A stretch of 64,000 nucleotides of DNA. Origin: Alsobacter sp046349155. GTDB lineage: Bacteria; Pseudomonadota; Alphaproteobacteria; Rhizobiales; Beijerinckiaceae. The notes beneath the pieces are model-generated. The model did no database searches and was not told the origin of the DNA. It was given only the letters and a program-made list of their open reading frames with translations. A program made the translations under genes and the position numbers. Shown here piece by piece: positions 52,748-60,503 of this stretch (position 1 is the first letter of the stretch; the number at the start of each line of letters is the position of its first letter). The stretch spans positions 1 to 64,000 of the forward strand of contig JAXMCW010000007.1 of the NCBI GenBank assembly GCA_046349155.1, read 5' to 3'.

Positions 52748-54664
52748 CTACTCGGCGGCGTCGAGCGCCTTGCCCGGCCGCGCCATGGCCTCCGCCGCGC
52801 GCGCGGCGATGGCCCGGGCGTCGAGGCCGGCCCGCTCGATCATGCGCTCGGGCGTGTCGTGCTCGATGAAGGCGTCCGGCAGCGTCATGGCGCGCACCCG
52901 CAGGCCGGACTCCAGCAGCCCCTTCTCCGCGAGATGCTGCAGCACGAAGGCGCCGAAGCCGCCGATGCAGCCCTCCTCCACGGTAATGAGCACGGCATGG
53001 CCGCGCGCCAGCCTCTCCACGAGGTCGGTGTCGAGCGGCTTGGCGAAACGCGCGTCGGCTACGGTGCAGGACACGCCGCGCCCGGCAAGGTCGTCCGCCG
53101 CCTTGAGACAATCGGCAAGGCGCGTGCCCAGCGAGAGCAGGGCGACGTCCGAGCCCTCGCGCAGGATGCGGCCCCGGCCGACCTGCAGCACCTCTCCGCG
53201 CTCGGGAAGCTCCACGCCGACGCCCTCCCCCCGGGGATAGCGAAAGGCGATGGGTCCTGCATCGTGGGCGACGGCGGTGGCGACCGCATGAACCAGTTCG
53301 GCCTCGTCGGCCGGCGCCATGACGACCATGTTCGGCAAGGTCCCGAGATAGGCAACATCGAAGGCCCCCGCATGCGTCGGCCCGTCGGCGCCGACGAGGC
53401 CCGCGCGGTCGATGGCGAAGCGGACGGGAAGGTTCTGCAGGGCGACGTCGTGCACCACCTGGTCGTAGGCGCGCTGCAGGAAGGTGGAGTAGATGGCGCA
53501 GAACGGCTTCAGGCCCTCGGCCGCCAGCGCGGCGGCGAAGGTCACGGCATGCTGCTCCGCGATGCCGACGTCGAAGGTGCGCTCGGGAAAGGCCTGGTTG
53601 AAGAGGTCGACGCCCGTGCCCGACGGCATGGCCGCGGTGATGGCGACGACCCTGTCGTCCTCGCGTCCCGCCTTGACGAGGCTCTCGCCGAAGACCCGCG
53701 TATAGGCCGGCGCGTTGGGCTTGGCCTTGGCCTGTGCGCCCGTGACGAGGTCGAAGGAGGTGACGCCGTGGTACTTGTCGGCCGCCGCCTCGGCGGGGGC
53801 GTAGCCCTTCCCCTTCTGGGTGCGGACGTGGACGAGGATCGGGCCCTGGCCCGCATCCCGCGCATTGCGCAGAACCGGGAGCAAGTGCTCCAGATTGTGC
53901 CCGTCGATCGGGCCCACGTAGAAGAACCCGAGCTCGCCGAACAGCGTGCCGCCGGTGATGAACCCGCGCGCATGCTCGACGGCGCGGGTGATGGTGCGAT
54001 CGAGCGCCCGGGGCAGATGGCCCGTCACCTGCTTGCCCATCTCGCGCACGGTGAGATAGGTGCGGCCGGAGAACAGGCGCGACAGGTAGGACGACATGGC
54101 CCCCACCGGCGGGGCGATGGACATGTCGTTGTCGTTGAGGATGACGATGAGGCGCGAGCCCAGGGCCCCCGCATTGTTCATCGCCTCGTAGGCCATGCCG
54201 GCCGAGAGCGCGCCGTCGCCGATCACGGCCACGACGTGCCGGTCCGCTCCCGCCATGTCGCGCGCGACGGCCATGCCGAGGCCGGCGGATATCGAGGTGG
54301 AGGAATGCGCCGCGCCGAAGGGATCGTATTCGCTCTCCGTGCGCTTGGTGAAGCCGGAGAGGCCCCCGCCCTTGCGCAGGGTGCGGATGCGGTCGCGCCG
54401 GCCGGTGAGGATCTTGTGCGGATAGGCCTGGTGGCCGACGTCCCAGATGATGCGGTCGTCGGGCGTGTCGAAGACATAATGGAGCGCCACCGTGAGCTCC
54501 ACTACGCCGAGCCCCGCGCCGAGATGACCGCCCGTCACGGACACCGCGCTGATCGTCTCCGCCCTCAGCTCGTCCGCCACCTGCTGGAGACTCGCCTCGG
54601 GCAGGCGCCGCAGGTCCCGCGGCAGGCGGATCTCGTCGAGGAGCGGGGTCGGTGACTGTGTCAT
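52748..54664 (-). CDS. dxs: 1-deoxy-D-xylulose-5-phosphate synthase
   Basis: This 638-residue thiamine-diphosphate enzyme condenses pyruvate and glyceraldehyde 3-phosphate to start the MEP isoprenoid pathway, feeding carotenoids, the bacteriochlorophyll tail and quinones. ThDP motif GDGALSAGMAYEAMNN, WDVGHQAYPHKILTG, the transketolase glutamate region DVGIAEQHAVTFAAALA, and GADGPTHAG are intact. It sits 18 bases after a small membrane protein in a unit preceded by PpsR-type sites, which suggests a photosynthesis-dedicated copy. ATG 54664 is chosen; 54673 (MPA...) is an alternative. Confidence 0.96.
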   Translation of the reverse strand: MTQSPTPLLDEIRLPRDLRRLPEASLQQVADELRAETISAVSVTGGHLGAGLGVVELTVALHYVFDTPDDRIIWDVGHQAYPHKILTGRRDRIRTLRKGGGLSGFTKRTESEYDPFGAAHSSTSISAGLGMAVARDMAGADRHVVAVIGDGALSAGMAYEAMNNAGALGSRLIVILNDNDMSIAPPVGAMSSYLSRLFSGRTYLTVREMGKQVTGHLPRALDRTITRAVEHARGFITGGTLFGELGFFYVGPIDGHNLEHLLPVLRNARDAGQGPILVHVRTQKGKGYAPAEAAADKYHGVTSFDLVTGAQAKAKPNAPAYTRVFGESLVKAGREDDRVVAITAAMPSGTGVDLFNQAFPERTFDVGIAEQHAVTFAAALAAEGLKPFCAIYSTFLQRAYDQVVHDVALQNLPVRFAIDRAGLVGADGPTHAGAFDVAYLGTLPNMVVMAPADEAELVHAVATAVAHDAGPIAFRYPRGEGVGVELPERGEVLQVGRGRILREGSDVALLSLGTRLADCLKAADDLAGRGVSCTVADARFAKPLDTDLVERLARGHAVLITVEEGCIGGFGAFVLQHLAEKGLLESGLRVRAMTLPDAFIEHDTPERMIERAGLDARAIAARAAEAMARPGKALDAAE

Positions 54665-54681
54665 GGCGGGCATTCCGGATG

Positions 54682-54990
54682 TCAGGCGAGTTCGCGGGAG
54701 GCGGCGGGATCGCCGCGCGGGGCGAGGCCGGCCGCGCGCAGGCGCAGCACGAGCTCGGTCCCATGGGCCAGGAAGGAGCCGCACAGCCATGTGGCCGTCG
54801 TGGTCCACTCCGCCTGGGTGAGCGCGGCGCCCAGCGCCATGATCATGCAGGCGCCCGAGGCGAGGTTGGCGAGGAGCGGCACGAGCGCGCCCGGCCGGGC
54901 GCGCAGCAGGACGACGAGAAGCGCGGCCTCGAAGAACATCAGCCCCAGGACGAGCTGGGCGATCGCGCCGCTGGCGAAGAACTGGGGCAT
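54682..54990 (-). CDS. Small membrane protein upstream of dxs, 102 aa
   Basis: This protein has three to four hydrophobic segments (SGAIAQLVLGLMFFEAALLVVLL; ALVPLLANLASGACMIMALGAAL; TTATWLCGSFLAHGTELVL). No family is recognised with confidence. It is the first gene of the dxs unit, under the promoter with TGT-N12-ACA boxes at 55062-55092, so it is probably pigment-linked. Confidence 0.72.
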   Translation of the reverse strand: MPQFFASGAIAQLVLGLMFFEAALLVVLLRARPGALVPLLANLASGACMIMALGAALTQAEWTTTATWLCGSFLAHGTELVLRLRAAGLAPRGDPAASRELA

Positions 54991-55061
54991 GCTGCCCTCC
55001 CCGCCGGTCTTTGGGCCCTCGCTGGAGAGGTCGTCCCGGCGCTTGGAGTGACAGTATCCGC

Positions 55062-55092
55062 TGACAGTTCAGACTGTCAATTTTACTTTACA
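55062..55092. promoter_or_regulatory. PpsR/CrtJ-type operator upstream of the dxs unit
   Basis: Two overlapping signals are seen. TGACAGT-TCAG-ACTGTCA (55062-55079) is a perfect 7-bp inverted repeat, and TGT-N12-ACA (55075-55092, TGTCAATTTTACTTTACA) fits the PpsR/CrtJ consensus. A further TGACAG occurs near 55048-55053. The site is 72-102 bases upstream of the 54990 start. Confidence 0.72.
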
Positions 55093-55215
55093 GTGATGCG
55101 CGCCCGCGCTCGGCAACCGTCGCGCCGGCACGCCAGGCGCTTGGGCAGGGCCGACTCCGGAACCGTCGCCGGGGCATTCGCTCGCCGATGACCAGCCGCG
55201 ACGCCGGTGCGAGGC

Positions 55216-56673
55216 TCAGTCGTCCGCCGGGGCGGCGTCCTCGTCGGAGTCGAAGTCGCCGAGACCGAATCGGCGGAGCTTTGAATAGAGGCTCTGGCGA
55301 CTGAGGCCCAGCATCTCGGCGGCCGAGGCGCGGTTGTCGCGCGTGATCTCCAGCGCCGCCTCGATGCAAAGGCGCTCGATCAGGTCGGTCGTCTCGCGCA
55401 CCATGTCCTTGAGCGAGACGCGACCGATGAGGTCGGTGAATTGCTGCGCCGACACGAAGGGCTGGGCGCTGGACGCGGCGGCCTCGCGCCGCCAGCCGAC
55501 GCTGCGGATGCTGAAGCCGATGCAGGGCAGGTCGCCCCCCTCCACCAGGACGGCCGCGATCTCGACCGGCTCGATGCCTTCGAGCTCGCCGCGCAGCACC
55601 GTCTCGAAATTGCGGACGCCGCCGCTGCCCTTGAGATTGGCGAAGAGCGGCTCGAGGTCGACGCCGACGCGGCCGATCCAATGCTCGATCGGCCTGCCCT
55701 TCACCTGCTGCTCGGTCGCGACCTGCGCGAGGTCGAGGAAGGCGGAATTGGCCGCGAGCACCTTGTGGGCGAGGTCGGTTACGACGAAGGCGTCGGGCAG
55801 CCGCTCGATCACCTGCAGGATGTTCGCCGACGGCGCGGACGCCGCCGCCCCGCCCGGATCGGATGGCCGCAGGCGCACCAGCACGTGCGACGCCTGGTCG
55901 TGGCGGAACAGGGAGGCCGAGAGCAGCACGGGGGTGCGCCCGTCGACGAGCCTGGCCAGGACGTCGTCGATGCGGCCGACCTGGCGCGTCGCGGCCAGCA
56001 GGGACTGGACCGCCTGCTGGCTGTCGGCATGGAAGCAATCGGCCAGCGCGGTGCCCACGGCCCGCTTCTGGGGCAAGCCGAGGATCTTCAGCGCGGCGGG
56101 ATTGAGGTCGACGATCCGGCTCGTTCCGGCGTCGATGATGGCCACCGCCTCGGCCGCCAGCTGAAAGAGCAGGCGATAGCGCGTCTCCACATTGCGGATG
56201 CGGGCATATTCGCGCTCCATGGACAGCTGCGCCTCGACGAGCCGCTGCTGCAGGGCGGCGAGGGCGCGCAGGTCCCGGCCCACCACGATGGTGGGTCCTT
56301 TCGACGCGACGCGGACGCCGCAATAGCGAATCGGGATGTCCGGTCCGGACCCCACGGCGTGGTTGACCTGGCGCCAGCGCGTCGGCTTCCCGGTCCGCAG
56401 GTCGGCGAGGACCTCCTGCACCTTCGGCCGCGACTCCTTGTTGACGGTGTCGATCCAGGGCAGTCCGATCCAGGACTGGACCTCGAGAACGGCCAGTTCG
56501 GGGCTGGCGACGCATACGTCGCGGATGACGCCGTCCGCATCTAGCACCAGCGCGATGTCGGACGAGGCTGTGATCAGGGAGCTGGCGGCTACCGGATCAA
56601 GGGTCCCCAGCGAGTCGGCCGCGTGAGCGAACGGCTGCAGGGATGAGAGGCTCGAGTCCAGGGGCTTGGCCAC
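55216..56673 (-). CDS. ppsR: Photosynthesis repressor PpsR/CrtJ, copy 1
   Basis: This 485-residue redox- or light-responsive regulator has an N-domain (about 20-130), a Q-linker coiled coil, two PAS domains (about 150-265 and 280-390) and a Fis-type helix-turn-helix at the end (DNRASAAEMLGLSRQSLYSKLRRFGL). The HTH-adjacent Cys (RLCIEAALEITRDN) matches the redox Cys of CrtJ. It binds TGT-N12-ACA sites and represses bch, crt and puc genes under oxygen; some homologues activate. The start is GTG 56673; a longer frame reaches 56760 but crosses a palindrome. A second copy lies at 60504. Confidence 0.93.
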   Translation of the reverse strand: MAKPLDSSLSSLQPFAHAADSLGTLDPVAASSLITASSDIALVLDADGVIRDVCVASPELAVLEVQSWIGLPWIDTVNKESRPKVQEVLADLRTGKPTRWRQVNHAVGSGPDIPIRYCGVRVASKGPTIVVGRDLRALAALQQRLVEAQLSMEREYARIRNVETRYRLLFQLAAEAVAIIDAGTSRIVDLNPAALKILGLPQKRAVGTALADCFHADSQQAVQSLLAATRQVGRIDDVLARLVDGRTPVLLSASLFRHDQASHVLVRLRPSDPGGAAASAPSANILQVIERLPDAFVVTDLAHKVLAANSAFLDLAQVATEQQVKGRPIEHWIGRVGVDLEPLFANLKGSGGVRNFETVLRGELEGIEPVEIAAVLVEGGDLPCIGFSIRSVGWRREAAASSAQPFVSAQQFTDLIGRVSLKDMVRETTDLIERLCIEAALEITRDNRASAAEMLGLSRQSLYSKLRRFGLGDFDSDEDAAPADD

Positions 56674-56703
56674 CTTCGATCCTTCGTGTCGGACGTACGG
56701 CTC

Positions 56704-56722
56704 ATGCGTCAATATGACGCAT
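56704..56722. promoter_or_regulatory. Palindrome in the ppsR1 promoter
   Basis: ATGCGTCA-ATA-TGACGCAT has perfect 8-bp arms. It is 31 bases upstream of the ppsR1 start and is not of the TGT-N12-ACA type, so a different regulator probably binds. Confidence 0.6.
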
Positions 56723-56978
56723 CGCCCCGTTAGGCCAATTCGTCTTCCGGGCAAGCCCATAAGTCAGCAGGGCCTGGTCGTTCTGGTCGTCCTGCGACGA
56801 TGTGGCCCGCCGCGACGCCCGCCGCAAGGGGCAACTGCGTCCCGAGGACCTCAATTCGGGCCGGCTTGCTGTCTTTGCAGCGACTCAGGCCCGTCCTCAC
56901 GCCCGTTCCAACGGCCTCCGGCTCAAAATCGCCGAAGAAAACGTCCGCCTCTCCCGCAGTGCCATCCTCGCACTACAA

Positions 56979-57009
56979 TGACAAATAATATTGACACTGA
57001 CGATGACAA
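56979..57009 (+). promoter_or_regulatory. Promoter region of cytochrome c2 with TGACA direct repeats
   Basis: TGACA occurs at about 56979, 56992 and 57004 (TTGACACTGACGATGACAA). TGA-N12-ACA spacing over the first two is close to a PpsR site on the other strand. TTGACA at 56991 may be a -35. The area is AT-rich against the GC background. Confidence 0.42.
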
Positions 57010-57138
57010 TTTTTCTTGACGCTTTCATGGCCGAGATCCGCGGGCCCGCCCAGCGCGTATAAGGCACTCGCGGCAGCCCCGCCGCGCCGGTCAGGCGGCA
57101 CCGGTCTTTTGCCGCCGGTTCGAAGGAGAATGCCCCCC

Positions 57139-57534
57139 ATGCTGAGAACCATGTCCGTCGCCCTCGTGGCGGCGCTCGGCACACTGGCCATGAGCCAGGC
57201 CGCGTCGGCCCAGGACGCCGCCGCCGGCGAGAAGGTGTTCCTGAAGTGCAAGGCCTGCCACCAGATCGGAGAAGGCGCGAAGAACGCCGTCGGTCCCGTG
57301 CTGAACGGCGTCGTGGGCCGCCACTCCGGATCGGTCGAAGGCTACAACTACTCCGACGCCAACAAGAACTCGGGCCTGACCTGGGACGAGGCGACGCTGA
57401 AGGAGTACCTGAAGAACCCGAAGGCGAAGGTTCCCGGCACGAAGATGATCTTCCCGGGCCTGCCCAACGAGGCCGACATCGACAACGTGATCGCCTACCT
57501 GAAGCAGTTCGACGCCAGCGGCAAGAAGAGCTGA
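57139..57534 (+). CDS. Cytochrome c2-type class I cytochrome c
   Basis: This 131-residue periplasmic cytochrome has a signal peptide (ALVAALGTLAMSQAASA), heme site CKACH, and Met ligand in GTKMIFPGL. Size and motifs fit cytochrome c2/c-550, the mobile carrier between the bc1 complex, the reaction centre and oxidases. Location beside bchP and ppsR suggests service to photosynthesis. Two starts compete: ATG 57130 lies too close to AAGGAGA, so ATG 57139 is preferred. Confidence 0.9.
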   Translation: MLRTMSVALVAALGTLAMSQAASAQDAAAGEKVFLKCKACHQIGEGAKNAVGPVLNGVVGRHSGSVEGYNYSDANKNSGLTWDEATLKEYLKNPKAKVPGTKMIFPGLPNEADIDNVIAYLKQFDASGKKS

Positions 57535-57541
57535 CGTCGGC

Positions 57542-57564
57542 CAGCCGGCGTGGGGCGCCGGCTG
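57542..57564 (+). terminator. Hairpin terminator after cytochrome c2
   Basis: CAGCCGGCG and CGCCGGCTG form a perfect 9-bp stem with a 5-base loop, 8 bases after the stop codon. Only a weak T run follows. Confidence 0.55.
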
Positions 57565-57682
57565 TTCATCCGTCCCTCCTTGATCGTCAGAACCCTACAC
57601 TCCGGTCCCGGCGCCGACCGCCGGCTCCGCAAGAGCGGCATTAGCCCTGCCCGCGAAGGCGCGGGGCCCGTCCCGACCGGCG

Positions 57683-58870
57683 CTACGGCGGAACGAGGCC
57701 GAAGAGGTGGGCGAGGTCCTTGAAAAAGATGCGCGCCTGCGCGACCGGCTTGGGACGGCCAAGCGACTTGTTCATGTAGGCCTCCCAGGTCATCCGCTGC
57801 ACGTCGGCGTCGCGGCAGATCGAGACGAAGCGCTCGCGGCGCTTGTCGCTCGAATACCAGAAGTACTGCATGATCCCGAGGATCCAGAACACGCGCCCAT
57901 GGTCCTTCATGAAGCGCTTGCGCACGAGCGCGAGCGCCCTGGGCTGTCCGGTCGCGAGGAACAGGCTGCCTGCTTCCGCCGCCAGCCGCCCGCCGAGCAG
58001 GGCGTAGTAGATCCCCTCCCCTGATGCGGGTGCCACGGTGCCCGCGGCGTCGCCCACGACGACGACGTCGCGGCCATTGTCCCAGCGCTTGAGCGGCTTC
58101 ATCGGGATCGGGGCGCCTTCGCGGCGCACCGTGCGGCAGGCGTCGAGCCCCGAGGCCGCGCGCAGGTCGCGGATCGCCGAGCGCAGCGAGAAGCCCTTGT
58201 GCGCGCTGCCCGTCCCGATGCTCAGCGTCTCGCCATGCGGGAAGACCCAGGCGTAGAAGTCTGGCGACAGCGCGCCGCGATAGATCACGTCGCAGCGGCC
58301 GGAATCATAATCGAGGGCGCCGGGCCGCGGCGCCTCGAGGATCTCGTGATAGGCGAAGACGCAGGGCACCTCGCCGCCGCGGGGAATCTCCTGGCGGGCC
58401 ACGGCGGACCGTGCGCCGTCCGCGCCGATCACCAGCCGCGTGCGCAGCTCCAGCGCCCCGCCGCCGGCCTCGCCGCTCCGGCTGAGATGGACCACGGTCT
58501 CGCCGTCCTCTCGCGTGATGCGCTCGAAGACGGCGTCGTAGCGGTCCGCTCCCGCCTCCGCCGCACGCCGTCGCAGCCACTCGTCGAAGGGCCCGCGATC
58601 CACCATGCCCACATAGCCGCCATCAATGGGCATGGCGACGCGCTTGTCGCTGGGGGAGATCATGCGCGCGCCGGCGATGCGGGCCACGAGCATGGCAGGG
58701 GGGATGTCGAAGTCGCGCACGGCACGCGGCGGGATGGCCCCGCCGCAGGGCTTGATCCGCCCGGCCTTGTCGACGAGCGCGACGCGGTGGCCGCGCTGCG
58801 CGAGTTCATGGGCGGCCGTGGCGCCCGACGGGCCGCCGCCGATCACGACGGCATCGTATCGCTCGCTCAT
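57683..58870 (-). CDS. bchP: Geranylgeranyl diphosphate / bacteriochlorophyll reductase
   Basis: This 395-residue flavoprotein reduces three double bonds of the geranylgeranyl tail to phytol in the last step of bacteriochlorophyll a synthesis. The FAD dinucleotide motif GGGPSGATAAHELAQRG is at the start; a second flavin motif is GDAAGTVAPASGEGIYYAL, with WEAYMNKSLGRPKP near the end, typical of BchP. It lies 85 bases downstream of the PucC-like gene on the same strand. Confidence 0.95.
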   Translation of the reverse strand: MSERYDAVVIGGGPSGATAAHELAQRGHRVALVDKAGRIKPCGGAIPPRAVRDFDIPPAMLVARIAGARMISPSDKRVAMPIDGGYVGMVDRGPFDEWLRRRAAEAGADRYDAVFERITREDGETVVHLSRSGEAGGGALELRTRLVIGADGARSAVARQEIPRGGEVPCVFAYHEILEAPRPGALDYDSGRCDVIYRGALSPDFYAWVFPHGETLSIGTGSAHKGFSLRSAIRDLRAASGLDACRTVRREGAPIPMKPLKRWDNGRDVVVVGDAAGTVAPASGEGIYYALLGGRLAAEAGSLFLATGQPRALALVRKRFMKDHGRVFWILGIMQYFWYSSDKRRERFVSICRDADVQRMTWEAYMNKSLGRPKPVAQARIFFKDLAHLFGLVPP

Positions 58871-58955
58871 CAGGGCGTTCCTCGTCGCAACGGCACCAGG
58901 CGGGATGGCCGATCCGTTCGCGGCTGATTGTCCAGGCCCGGTTGCCGATCCCGCA

Positions 58956-60353
58956 TCATCGCTGTCCGCCGACCGGTACCCATGCCGCGGGACGGCGATC
59001 CCGCGCCGCGCCCTGCCTGGCAGGCCCGGCGCCCGGCTGTTCGCCGGCGGGCCGGGGCAACGACGCGGCGAGCGCCGCGCTCACCAGGAAGAGGCCGGCC
59101 TCGGCCGTGAAGACCACGCCGTAGGCGATCGCCGGGGACTCGAAGATCCGCCGCGCGACGTCGACGGCGACCGTCCCCGCGAAGCCTCCGAAGCCGAAGG
59201 CGACCGCCTGCGCGGCGCCCCAGACGCCGAGCCGCGTTCCCTCGCGGGAGCGCTGGCCCGCGCCGGCGAGCCCCATCATCGAGCCGATCGCCGCGACGGC
59301 GAAGACTCCGTTGAAGAAGCCCAGGGAGAAGACGGCGGGACGCAGCGGGAAGTCGGGCCCGAAGGAGGCCGCGCTGGCGAGCGCCAGCAGCGGCAAAGCC
59401 GAGCCCAGGCACCCCAGCACCGTCCACACCCGCAGCGTGCCAATTCGCCGGCCGCTTCCCAGCGTGGTGACGACGCTGACGAAGATCATTCCCGCGAGCA
59501 CGCCGCCATGCTGCACGCCCGAGAGCTTGGTCGAGCTTCCCGGCGTATAGCCGAAGACCACGCCCGAAAACGGTTCGAGCACGAGTTCCTGGGCGCTGTA
59601 GGCCAGCATCGAGACGAAGACGAAGATCGCGAACCGGCGGGCCCGGTCATCCGCGAGGACCTCCCGCACGGCGGCGAGGAAGGACGGCGGCGGTCCGGAC
59701 CGCGCGGCGGCGGCGGACAAGGCGGGGCGCGGGGACTCGGGCCCGGCCGCCTCGATGCCCCAGACCGCCAGCGTCGCCAAGGCGACGGCAAGCGCCGAGA
59801 CGGTGGCCGTCACCTCCACCAGGCGCGCCGGCGTGAACGGGTCGAGGAAGTGCCCGGCCAGGGGCGCGCAGATGGCGAAGCCCGCGATCATCATGATCCA
59901 GACGATGGCCGCCGCCGCGCCGCGCCGCTCGGGCTGGACGCGGGTCGCAAGCAAGGCGAGGAGCGAGGTGCCCGCCGCGCCGACGCCGATGCCGATGGCG
60001 AGGAAGCAGAACACGGCGAGGGCGATGCCCAGGACGGGCAGAACAGAGGCGAGCGCCGTGGCGGCGGCCGCCCCGGTGGCCCCGGCGCCGAGAAGCGCCA
60101 TGCCGCCGATGATCCAGGGCGTGCGGCGCCCGCCGAGGTCGGAGCCGAAGCCCCAGCGCGGTCGCAGCACCTGCACCGCATAGTGGAGGCCGACGAGCGC
60201 GCCCGGGACCAGCGCCGGCAGCGCGAGTTCCACGACCATCACGCGGTTGATGGTCGAGGTCATGATCACGACGATGGCGCCGAGGGAGGTCTGGACGAGA
60301 CCGAGCCTTGCAATGCCAAGCCAGCCGAGGCTCCGGGCCGCGTTGGACATCAT
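58956..60353 (-). CDS. PucC/LhaA-family bacteriochlorophyll carrier (Bch2 type)
   Basis: This 465-residue MFS-like membrane protein has about 12 helices. Family marks are the opening NAARSLGWLGIARLGLVQTSLG, GFGSDLGGRRTPWIIGG, and GVWGAAQAVAFGFGG. It is thought to deliver bacteriochlorophyll to light-harvesting or reaction-centre proteins. It usually lies between bchG and bchP; bchP follows but bchG is absent here. ATG 60353 is chosen (GTG 60359 and ATG 60350 possible). A PpsR box lies 86 bases upstream. Confidence 0.9.
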   Translation of the reverse strand: MMSNAARSLGWLGIARLGLVQTSLGAIVVIMTSTINRVMVVELALPALVPGALVGLHYAVQVLRPRWGFGSDLGGRRTPWIIGGMALLGAGATGAAAATALASVLPVLGIALAVFCFLAIGIGVGAAGTSLLALLATRVQPERRGAAAAIVWIMMIAGFAICAPLAGHFLDPFTPARLVEVTATVSALAVALATLAVWGIEAAGPESPRPALSAAAARSGPPPSFLAAVREVLADDRARRFAIFVFVSMLAYSAQELVLEPFSGVVFGYTPGSSTKLSGVQHGGVLAGMIFVSVVTTLGSGRRIGTLRVWTVLGCLGSALPLLALASAASFGPDFPLRPAVFSLGFFNGVFAVAAIGSMMGLAGAGQRSREGTRLGVWGAAQAVAFGFGGFAGTVAVDVARRIFESPAIAYGVVFTAEAGLFLVSAALAASLPRPAGEQPGAGPARQGAARDRRPAAWVPVGGQR

Positions 60354-60438
60354 CGTCACCTGCCGGACAGGCGCCGTCGGGACGGCGCGGAACGCCTCTC
60401 TCGAAGGCGCATCGACAGGCTATCAAGACACTCCCAAG

Positions 60439-60456
60439 TGTCAATTCAGATTTACA
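60439..60456. promoter_or_regulatory. PpsR/CrtJ operator upstream of the PucC-bchP unit
   Basis: TGTCAATTCAGATTTACA is a TGT-N12-ACA match. With flanks it is AAGTGT-N12-ACACTT, a perfect 6-bp inverted pair. The first eight bases TGTCAATT are identical to the box before the dxs unit. Confidence 0.75.
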
Positions 60457-60503
60457 CTTCGGGCCTGCCCGCGAGCCCTGCTCGGCGGGTGCGGAGCTCT
60501 CGC

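Larger units (their letters stand above)
56674..57138. other. Divergent region between ppsR1 and cytochrome c2
   Basis: No credible gene is seen in this 465-base gap. It holds the palindrome at 56704-56722 near ppsR1, a GC-rich middle without features, and an AT-rich promoter area at 56975-57020 with three TGACA words before cytochrome c2. Confidence 0.5.

Noticed and set aside
56800..56988. 62-codon plus-strand frame between ppsR1 and cytochrome c2
   Set aside because: No ribosome site and low-complexity Pro/Ser/Arg content; it runs into the cytochrome promoter.
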